A stretch of DNA of 64,000 nucleotides from Phytophthora hibernalis (lineage: Eukaryota > Oomycota > Peronosporomycetes > Peronosporales > Peronosporaceae). Of the stretch, positions 55,256-64,000 are shown piece after piece. Each line of letters begins with the position of its first letter. Positions within the stretch are counted from its first letter, which is position 1. The translations under genes were made by a program, and so were the position numbers. A model generated the notes under the pieces. It was not told the DNA's origin. It was given only the letters and a program-made list of their open reading frames with translations, and ran no database searches. The stretch lies in assembly GCA_012656075.1 (NCBI GenBank), contig JAAKBF010000224.1:1-64000 (forward strand). The letters run 5' to 3'.

Positions 55256-58200
55256 ATGTTGAAGCGAGGCTTACGGACTGGCGGCTCCTCTCGGCGCAAT
55301 GGGCCAGTTGACAGCTTATCGGAGCGGGTTTCGTCTTCAGGATCGAGATCTCCGTCGCCTCGAGCAACCAATAGGAAGACGCGGAAGAGCAGGTCGAGGG
55401 AGAGTGACGATGAGAAGAAGGAGAGGCTCAAGAAGGCGGGGAGGATGAAGCGAGCCCCGCTATTGGATTATTCAATTGTGGAAGCGGTGCACAATGCAAT
55501 GTCAGGACAAAAGAAGCCACGCTCGAGTCGGCATTGGATCGAGCAGTTCGCCAAGTACGAGGAAGCGAAACGACCTGGAGCGATCAAGACTGAGAGGTTT
55601 ACGAGGTGCTTGAACAAGATGGGTATCCAACTGGAGAAGCGAGAGGATCTCCAAGTTCTGGCAGAGTGTTTTAAAGCTAGCGGCGGAGATGCTGGAGACA
55701 GTGACACCGGGGACAATAACAAGGCTGAGAGAGCGACGCAACTGGTCGACTACGCGGCGTTTGTCGATTTTGCATGCAACGTGCGCGACTCGGAGAAACT
55801 CAGCGAAATCGCACAGTTACTGCGTGGCAGCATCTCGAAGTATGACGGGAAGAAACAGATGTCGTCCTCGTACAACATTGCAGCAGGACTCGAAAAAATG
55901 GACAGGCAAAATCGAGGATGGATCACTTCGACACAGTTTGAGCGAGTTCTTGAACGCGAAGACCAAGGTCCATCTTTTCGTTTATCTGTTGCCCAGATGG
56001 TCACACTCGTAGATCGTTTCGAGTATGAGTATGAAAAGCAGCAGCTTGGTATCGACTACATGCAGTTTGCCCAGTGGTTGCAGCCACTGCTTCACCTTGA
56101 TGTGAAAAAGTGCACGAATGCGTGAAAACATTAATCAAATGCGCTGAGACGCAACACGGCTGGAAGCTAGACGAGGTCTTCAAAGCCATGGATGACGATA
56201 AAGATGGCGAGATCGATACTGTTGAACTGAAGGAGGCTCTATTTGAAATGGGGCTTCCACTGACAGACGCGCAGATTCGGTGTTTAGCAGACGAGTACGA
56301 CGTTGATGGCGACGGGAAAATTCAGTACAACGAGTTTCTCTCTTTGTTTTCTTCGTCCAACAAAACGCGAGGCAAGCTGAAGAAGAGGAGTGAACGGAGT
56401 GGTGACAATAGTGACATCGGGAGCACTACCGATCTCATCAAGGAGAGAAAAATCGACCAAAGCGAAATGTCCGGAACTCTTACAGTTGGGGCATCACCAA
56501 AGCGTTTGCATTAAAACAAGCGACTAAAAGTGGGAATCACAGAAGCGCCACCGAAAAGAAAACGGCCGTCAAAGGAGCGGATTTATCTTCGTCTGAAGAA
56601 AACAGTAGCGATGCACCAAGAATGAAGAGGTCAACCAAAAGAAAAGAAACTCATGAATCTACGTCGAGTGACGAAGAAGTTGCCCAACACGCGAGCAACC
56701 GTGGACACAAAACCCGAAAAAGCGCTCAGATTCATCTGAAGTTGCAAGCAGCACTCCCTCGAATAATAATAAAAGGGTAAAGTCCAAAGCTAGGGCAAAA
56801 CGCAGTACGAGTAGCAAACTCGGCCCGCGTGTGTCATCTACAGAAAGTGAACAAGGCACGACAGGCCGTGAGCACGGCAAAAAGAGAGAGCAAAGCAAAA
56901 CGCAAGCCCAGTGAGAAGACCAGAAGTGATGACGAAACTAAAGCCCAAGCCAGCAGTGACTCCGAAGCGCCTAAACAATCTTCGAAGTCGCGATCTGGTA
57001 CAAAACGTAGCGAGAAGGGTTCTCGGGATATGTCCGTAAGAAGCAGGAGTCGGAGGTTGGCTACGGATTCGGCTCCGCGAACTCGGAGCCGTCAAAAGCT
57101 GTCGCAGGGGCAATCATCTCGTCGCCGGCGTCGTTCCACATCATTTTACGGACAGCAGTATTCAAGTCCTCAACGCAGGCGTAATATGAGTCGATCTCAA
57201 TCTCGGTTGCGCCGATCTGCGCGAAAAATGTTGCCCACAGTAGTGATGACGGAGAGAACTCTAGCTTTTCCGACAACAATGGTTCATCGTCTGGCTTGGA
57301 TGTTGAACAACTTCGACGGTATCAGCGAGCAAGAGGACAAAGAGGTAATCGACGAGGCAGCTATACCAAGTACATCTACGATGACCAGACCGACGACGAT
57401 CCTAACGAAAATGTTGTTGATGGCTCGAAAACAGCGAAGGCGCTGAGGGTGGAGAGGAATGGAGTCGGTCTGACGATGAGTATCACAAACACCTGAAGCG
57501 TTCGCTTCGGCGAGCCTTTGACTTCTTTGATTTGGACCAGACATCCACCATTGACAAGCGTGAGCTTAGCCACGTATTGCGCGCATTGGGCCACGAATTT
57601 ACATCAAAAGAACTGGAGGCTGAAATGCGCAACGCCGATGTGGATCGGAATGGTCAATTGGACTTCTACGAATTCGTAGCGTTTGTGAAGAAGCAGCTCA
57701 CTCAGAAAACCTATTTACTCTCACAGCAACGTGAAATGGAGATCCGTCAGTCCTTTCAATCGCTCGATACTGATAAAAACGGAGCTTTGGACGAGCATGA
57801 GTTTGAACATTTAATCTATAAAGTGCTCCAGGTGGAGCTCTCGGTTGAAGAACAGGAGGCACTACTCGATTTTGTCGACAAAGACGCCGACGGTCTAATC
57901 AGTGAAGACGAATTCATTGGATTCATTAAAAAGCTAGAAACACTTCATCGAAAGTACAGTGGCAAACGTGGCTGGAAGAAAGAGAAGCAGTTCTTTGATT
58001 CGCTTGACGCCATTTCTCAGCTAGCGTATTCAGCGATGAAGAAACTTGTGCGAGGTGTTCCAATGGATATTGACCGAAGTTTACTCATGTTCTTTGGAAT
58101 ACCCTCAAATTTTCGCCCGGCAATCTCGTCCGCGGCGACATGCCGTGCTCTACATGGGAATACGATGGAGCACGTACTCGTTTCCTTCACCGCAAACTAT

Positions 58201-59833
58201 TGAGGCTTTGGCTTTGGATACCAGGTTAAATGATAAGAAGGATTCATCGTGGTTCACATTGAATCGGCTTGATACCAGTAGTGAAGAGTATCGAATGCTA
58301 CAACAAGCAGAAGGTGTCGAAGCTCAAGCAATCGTATCCCTGAAGAGAGCAGCAGGCGTCCCAAACCGTTTGACACGAGAGAAGATGACGTTGTGAAGCG
58401 CTGTGTTCATGTCTGCTTGTTCCAAGAGCAGGAAGAATCGTCAGGATCGAAAAAGGATACAGCAGTTAGACGTCGACGATCCAGCAAAGCGGCCTTGGGT
58501 AAGACCGATAAGAAGATGTCAGGTGCAGGCACGGTTGTTGGGAATGTACACGAGATATCTGTATATTGGCACCAAGGCGAAGAGGATATTTGGGAATTCT
58601 CCAAGAAGTCCACCAAACAGGACAAGTACAAATTTCTTGTACGCACGAACGCGGTAAATGACCACTTATATCTACTCGTGGAGTTCATCGTCCACCTACG
58701 TCTGAACCCCGAGGTGCACCAGTCAAAGAAGCGATCAAAAGACCGGAAGATTGCTACAGAACAATACGACAGCGACAACGATAGCGGAGCAAATGGAGGA
58801 ACGCGAGAAATGGTATGTTGTTGGTGCAAGATTCCAGTCCGACAACTTCTTGCAAAACGCTCAGACATTTTGCGGCGAAAGGAAAAGTTGTGGGGAGGCA
58901 CCGCCAACGCCCCAGTGGACATTGAGCAGGATGAGCTACTACGTCGACGAACTGGATGGCGAGCTTTCACCAACATGTTCACGAAACCATCGCCTCCGCT
59001 GATGGGCATCAAGAGCGTACCGATTGATTCTCTGGCTGATGATCTTCAACTCTTCGTCCGCAAAATGCCGCCGATTGTGATTGCGCCGTTCGTGTCACTC
59101 CCGATCCTGGTCGAGTACATGGCTCTCGTGAGGAAGACCCTCGCCTGTGTTGCCAGTTCCTCCTCAGGTACGTTCGTCTCTAAAATCATCGTTACGTCTC
59201 GACTCGATTATAATTTGTTTACCGTGTCTGTCTTGAATAGTAATGACGTGCGAGCCGGCACTCAAGCTGCTACCGAAAATCGTCGACGACCACGTCGCCC
59301 TGTCGATCTTTCGGAAAGCGTTCGACTCTGAGGTGGCGACGCTCAAACCAGGCGAGGTAAGTTCGCATCCAAATGTTTGAAAGTTCATTGTCATTGACTT
59401 GTTTCCCACAGGAGCGCCAATTGAAGTTCCAGCAGCTTGTGCTGCGCATGTGGCCGTCCTTCGTGCACTGGCAGGACCGTCTGCCCCCATCTCTATTGCC
59501 AGCAGTCAAACTACCAGGCCCGACTCCAAATCCGAAAACACCAGCCAACGTCCCACCCAAAGGCGTCTCTGCAGCTTCGAGTTCCACCACAGACGAAGAG
59601 AATGCCGAAGTCGCAGCGCAAATTCGCTTCAACTTGCTTCAAACCACCGCATCCGGGTACGTTTGGTAGCAACAATCATTTCCCAATTGCAGCAAATTCC
59701 AACTAACAATTGCAGCAAATTCCAACTAACAATTGCAACTGAAATATTACGCAGCAAACTGCGACTACAGGACGTGCGCGTACCGTCGACTCCGTTCCAC
59801 GTACGCGAAGTGGCTTTCCGTCGCTTGTTGTAG
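55256..59833 (+). CDS. NPHP1: EF-hand, Ser/Arg-rich, nephrocystin-1-like protein (frame-broken)
   Basis: One long gene of about 1,400 residues. The N-terminus is basic and Ser-rich (MLKRGLRTGGSSRRNGPVDS), followed by degenerate EF-hand-like helices. Two canonical EF-hands lie at 56187-56345 (DDDKDGEIDTVE, DVDGDGKIQYNE). A ~1 kb low-complexity Ser/Arg/Lys region (56400-57500) follows, then a calmodulin-like set of four EF-hands at 57510-57930 (DLDQTSTIDKRE, DVDRNGQLDFYE, DTDKNGALDEHE, DKDADGLISEDE). From about 58200 the sequence resembles the C-terminal half of nephrocystin-1: VHEISVYWHQGEEDIWEFSK, EMVCCWCKIPV, LWGGTANAPVDIEQDELLRR, then FVSLPILVEYMALVRKTL. Introns at ~59168-59240, 59356-59411 and 59658-59755 join in frame. 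NPHP1 acts at the ciliary transition zone, fitting zoospore flagella. Single-base losses at 56105-56109, 56499-56501 and 56717-56721, and others near 56880 and 57290, break the frame. Confidence 0.6.
59685..59737. repeat. 23 bp intronic tandem repeat
   Basis: AATTGCAGCAAATTCCAACT plus AAC occurs twice in tandem (59685-59707, 59708-59730), followed by a 7 bp partial copy. Each unit carries a TTGCAG that could serve as a cryptic 3' splice site inside the last intron of the nephrocystin-like gene. Confidence 0.9.
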
Positions 59834-60023
59834 TTTGTGCACTTCAACATGATGTCTTCCACACCACTGTATCCATGATGTATTTCAGCATTTCCACCAA
59901 TCGCAACAATGTATCCATCGCACATAAAACCTGTGGCGGTGACGTACTCAGCTGTGTCATGCGTGTCATTCGCAGACTTGTCGAGGCTTGATCGTGTATC
60001 GCTGGCGAGCAGCAGAGCAGACG

Positions 60024-62178
60024 ATGGAATTCCTACGCGGCCCCGTGGACGGCATCGCCCAGAGCGAGAACTTCCCTGTCAATGGCTTTCGCCTCATGGT
60101 GGCGCTGGCTGGTTGCAGTTTAGTGGCTCCTCTCATCCATTTAGCGCCGGGGAGACTGCGCGTACGTCATTGGCCGTCATTCAAATGACGGATACGCGTT
60201 TCTTGTTTGTGACGACTCTTTTTCTGGGAATTAGGTCACTTGTTCAATGTGGCGGCGGGACTATTTGCTGGTGCTTTTGTGTTCGACGCGGCTGTGCTGC
60301 ACACAATTGGCACGGCTGCGGTGGTGTATTTGCTGATGATGGTGGCTCCGAGGTATGCTATTGCCCTTTTTAATGTATGCAGGGACTAATTTTTGTGTGC
60401 TATTATTTTTATAGGAAGCTTGTGGGGCGTATTGTGCTGCCACTGCTGTTGACGTATCTGGTGGCGATGTGAGTGTGCAATTTGTTTGAGATTGTTGCGT
60501 GATTTTGTGGACTGAGTTTTGTTGTTGTTGTTGCAGTCACTACTACCGCGAGTTCCACAGTCCCGACATTGTGTGGGACTCGGCGCAGATGATTCTGACG
60601 CTGAAGCTCAGCAGCGTCGCCATTAACTACAGTGATGGCGGCCTGCCCAAGGAGAAGAAGACACCCACGATGCTCAAGAACGAGCTGCAGGAAATCCCGG
60701 CGCTGATTCCGTACTTTGGTGAGTGATGCTGAGCTGGTGATGAAAGTGGTTGATGTTCAAGCTCTAACTGAGTCTTGCCACGCAGGTTTCATTTTTTCTT
60801 CCCGACGTACCTTGCCGGTCCGGCGTTCGAGTACAAGGATTACATCTTCTGGATGAAGGTGAACTTCAGGAACCTTTTAGTGTTATATTGTGTTCTGTTC
60901 TGACGTGTCAATGCTGTCTTAGGACATTCGCGTCGCACCCTTCCTAGTTCATCTCCGAAACCTGTTTGTGATTGTGGTACGTACAGTAGTTATTCGCAGG
61001 CGAAGGAATTCTTGTCTATCATTCTGACGCCTAACGCCCGTTTCGCTTGACCCTGTAGATCTCGGCAGCGGGTTTCTTTGCTTCGCTGCAATTCCCGGTT
61101 GAGGAAATCGACTCACCTGACTTTTTCCCGAAGTCGTCGTGGGCGGAGCGCTGCCTTCGCATGTGCATCCCTGTGGTGCTGTTCCGTTTCCGCTTTGTAC
61201 GTACTTTTGCAACGGCTTTGGTGTAGCTGGGCAGTAGTGGTTGACTCCGTTGCTGTTATCATGATTGGCAGTACCTTGCATGGTCGCTGGCGGAGGCGGC
61301 CAGTGCTGCTGCTGGCGTTGGTTACGTGGAGAAAACCGGAAAATGGTACTGCGTTACTTTTCGGGGATTGTCGGGGTATATTGTCTAATGGTTGTTTTGT
61401 GCCACAGGGATGGCATCACGAACAATGACCTCCTCTGCGTCGAGCTTCCACCGAATTTCCGTGTGGCTATCAACAACTGGAACAGGGGTGTTGCGAAATG
61501 GATCAACACCTGTATGCCAACATTTTCGCGTTGAGCAGTAAGAGCTTGCACTCACATTTTTTGGTTTCGCTCCAGATATCTACCAGCGTGTGGCTCTGTC
61601 CAAGTCGGGAAAGTCTGGCCTGCTGTCGACGATGGCTTCATTCTTTGTCAGCGCTCTGTGGCACGTAAGTGCGCTCTCAATAGGATGTTGCATTGTTATC
61701 AAAAAGTGGACTCACGGTGCCGTTGTAACTGCAGGGTTTATCGCCGGGTTACTACCTCTTCTTCCTTCTGGGTGGTATTTACATTGAAGTTGGAAAGCGT
61801 GAGTACCGAGATTGGTATGCTGCCAAGATAAACTGTGCTGACATGTTTTGGTGTATTCGTAAAGACATTCGCCGTCGCTTGAGATCATACTTCCACTACA
61901 CGGAGGATCGCGGTGCGTACCCGCATGCAATCTTCCTTTCGTACTTCAATGGCACCTCCCACCCGCTGGCGTTCGTCTACGACATCGTTGGTATGTTGTT
62001 AACGTGGGTGGCGATGCAGTACGCTGGTGTGGCTTTCGAGATTATGGACGTGCGTCGTTGCCTGGCCATTTGGAGCTCGTGGTACTTCCTCCCGCACATT
62101 GTGAGTATCGGCCTGCTGGTGCTCTTCAACCTCTTCCCGCAGCGTCGCTCCACGTCGGTCGAGAAGAAAAAGCAGTAA
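60024..62178 (+). CDS. MBOAT lysophospholipid acyltransferase
   Basis: A membrane-bound O-acyltransferase that would reacylate lysophospholipids in the ER (Lands cycle). The start is MEFLRGPVDGIAQSENFPVN at 60024. At least eleven short exons include 60024-60161, 60235-60352, 60415-60468, 60537-60718, 60786-60858, 60923-60976, 61059-61196 and 61272 onward. Family landmarks are the NYSDG segment (~60625), FFPTYLAGPAFEYKDYIFW, the conserved Asn region FRVAINNWNRGVAKW, and the catalytic His in MASFFVSALWHGLSPGYY (split by an intron after SALWH). The end FPQRRSTSVEKKKQ is a dilysine-type ER retrieval tail. Two joints (before HLFNVAAG and within the exon at 60786) each need one more base than is present. 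LPCAT3/MBOAT1-2-like; acyl and head-group preference unknown. Confidence 0.85.
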
Positions 62179-62660
62179 GGCGATGTCCCGTTAGCAATGC
62201 AACGTTTCGTCATTCGACGAACTCGCGTGGTGCCAAGCAGATGATGCGTCGTCTCCTGCCGATTTTGGTGAATCAATAGATCCATCCTCGTACCCATCTG
62301 CTATCTCTTTCGATGCTTACCTTTATTTGCGATTGTGCAGGAGCTGGCAAGCAAGGCAGGTGTTATTTATACTGATCTGAATGAGCCCAGCGGACACTTG
62401 CAGAAGCTGAGCAGTTACTGCCTCGACTGGTTTTCGTCTCCGTGGCTGGAGCAGTTGCTGGTCTCGTCATCGCCTTCGCTGCTTCACCCGCGCGTGCTCC
62501 TCTTGCCGGCTTAGCCGTCGTCGATGTCGCGGAGCTGATTATCCGACTGCTTAATTGTTCGAGTTCATCGCCATACTACTGGTGTTTGCAGACGTGTATC
62601 GTGCTTTTGGTGCGCTTAATTAAGAGACAGGGTGCAGTCGTATGCCGAAGAGGGTTGAAG
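62179..62660. other. Intergenic or 5' part of the channel gene
   Basis: It may contain an upstream exon of the ion channel. A stretch at 62340-62510 reads KAGVIYTDLNEPSGHLQKLS in one frame, then stops. Nothing decisive. Confidence 0.4.
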
Positions 62661-62679
62661 GTGACTCGTGCTGCTCAAG

Positions 62680-64000
62680 ATGACTGGGATTCGACATCAT
62701 CACCAGCGCATGGCCAATCCTCCCAGGAATGGGCGTGCTCTCTGGGGTGCACTCAAAAGGAATTTACCTTCATACGTCGGTCGGAGAAGGCGGGTTGTTC
62801 GTCGCCCATTGAAGCCACGTGTATTTATCGACCCAGAAGCGACTGCGAAGAGGATGTGGGATCTATTACTAACCTGCCTTGTGCTATACACCACGTTGGT
62901 CGTGCCATATCGAGTATGCTTTCAGGTAGAGGCGACAGGGGGCTTCGCTATCCTCGAGACTACCATGGATGTTACGTTTTTCATCGACATCGTCCTTAAT
63001 TTTATCACTGGCCTTCAGTTGCCAACCGGCGAGGTGACCTATGACTTCCGCTTGATTGTGAAGGCATATTTGCGTGGCTGGTTCACTGTCGATTTTTCTC
63101 CACCCTCCCATTCGAATCTCTCGCGAAACTATTTGGAGTGGGTAACAACGCGCAAGCTGCACTTTTGTCCGCGAAGTTGCTTCGCGGACTTAAAGTTCTT
63201 CGGCTGTTTAAGCTTGCGCGCATTCGTCGATTGGGCAAGGTTTTTGCCAACCTTGAAGACGCAGTGTACACGAACCAGAGTCTTGTGTCACTCGCTAAGC
63301 TGGCGCTCACTATGCTCTTCATAGCACACCTTGTGGCTTGCCTTTGGTACGCTGTAGGAAGAGCAGACACTGAATCATCATGGTTGATCGCTATTTCCCA
63401 CGACCCAGCGGGTCAGCTAAATGACGCCAGCTCCCTCCAATATGTCCGATCAGTGTATTGGGCTATCGTCACTATGGTACGACTTTGCTGTTTGTGTATT
63501 TATCTTAAACTGGAAACTAATCGACTATCCTGTGTTTGGTTGTTGTCGTAGACAACCATTGGGTACGGTGACATCGTGGCACACAGCAACAGCGAAAGGT
63601 TGCTGAATGTCGCTGTGATGGCGGTGGGAGTATCTTTCTTTGGTTATGTGATCGGCACGATATCAAATCTCGTAACAAATCTGGATGTTGCAGCAGCGCG
63701 ATACGATGAGCGGATGACTGTTGTGAAGGAATATATAATCTCGCGCCGCATGCCAAAGTACATCGGCAATAAGATCCGCTACCATTTCGAGTATTTCTAC
63801 CAAAATCGCTCTGTGTTTAAGGAGGGTAAGATCCTTCAGCGGTTACCATCGGCACTACGCAATGAAATGGTAAGTCGTTATTTCATGATACTGCCACTCA
63901 AACAGATTCTAATGAATGGATACTGCGTGTGTAGATCCACCACGTGCACTCGAAGATTGTATCGAGCATCAAATATTTTGTAAAATGCCCCGAGAGTCTC
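62680..64000 (+). CDS. Voltage-gated K+ channel, EAG/CNG-type, partial
   Basis: A six-helix channel cut by the window end. After a basic N-terminus (RRRRVVRRPLKPRVFIDPEA) come S1 (MWDLLLTCLVLYTTLVVPYR), S2 (TTMDVTFFIDIVLNF), the S4 voltage sensor (LLRGLKVLRLFKLARIRRL), S5 (LALTMLFIAHLVACLWYAVG), the pore with the K+ filter TTIGYGD, S6 (AVGVSFFGYVIGTISNLV), and the C-linker (RMPKYIGNKIRYHFEYFYQN). A cyclic-nucleotide-binding domain would be expected beyond 64000. Introns 63477-63551 (immediately before TTIGYGD) and 63870-63934 are supported by frame. The frame breaks at 63093-63097, a T-run one base short, between S3 and S4. The start is uncertain: the frame opens just after a stop at 62662-62664, and the first ATG is at 62680. 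Confidence 0.88.

Noticed and set aside
55256..55450. Secreted RXLR-type effector in the Arg/Ser-rich N-terminus
   Set aside because: No signal peptide precedes the Arg-rich stretch, and it leads straight into a large EF-hand protein. No RXLR effector candidate was seen anywhere in the window.

Overview
The window looks like nuclear DNA of an oomycete, most likely Phytophthora or a close relative. The genes have GC-rich exons and short introns (about 55-110 bp), usually with GTACGT, GTGAGT or GTGCGT donors. Gene-dense blocks are separated by repeat-rich DNA. Several products fit a flagellated protist: major vault protein, a nephrocystin-1-like protein, a CLN7-like transporter family, and an MBOAT acyltransferase.

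Layout. (1) 1-9960 is a tandem array. It starts with ~590 bp units and continues with four ~1,455 bp units; each long unit is a 590-type segment plus ~870 bp carrying one identical tRNA-Leu(CAA) on the minus strand. (2) 9961-20700 holds no intact gene. It contains relics of a hAT transposon, a Tc1/mariner-like transposase, a gypsy integrase and a copia reverse transcriptase/RNase H, a near-perfect palindrome, and an unidentified decayed minus-strand frame. (3) 21057-27000 is genic: a CUE plus triple CCCH zinc-finger protein, an unknown gene divergent from a LYR protein (ETFRF1-like), and a PX-like/RING-H2 protein. (4) 27248-37950 carries four minus-strand genes: a large SET-like protein, major vault protein, an ankyrin-repeat protein and THO subunit THOC1. 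(5) 39351-51774 is a tandem family of five MFSD8/CLN7-like transporters. The last two sit in a recent, almost identical duplication of ~2.65 kb. (6) 52125-55096 (minus) holds an OTU1/YOD1 deubiquitinase and a uracil-phosphoribosyltransferase-like protein with a degenerate PRPP loop. (7) 55256-64000 (plus) holds a very long EF-hand/Ser-Arg-rich/nephrocystin-1-like gene, an MBOAT lysophospholipid acyltransferase, and a voltage-gated K+ channel cut off by the window edge.

Many genes here are broken in the same way: one base is missing from a homopolymer run, and the correct frame resumes directly after it. I recognise at least ten such sites, always a loss and never a clear gain. This points to residual long-read assembly error rather than true pseudogenes. 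Exon boundaries were read by eye from splice signals and frame continuity, so inner boundaries are approximate unless stated.
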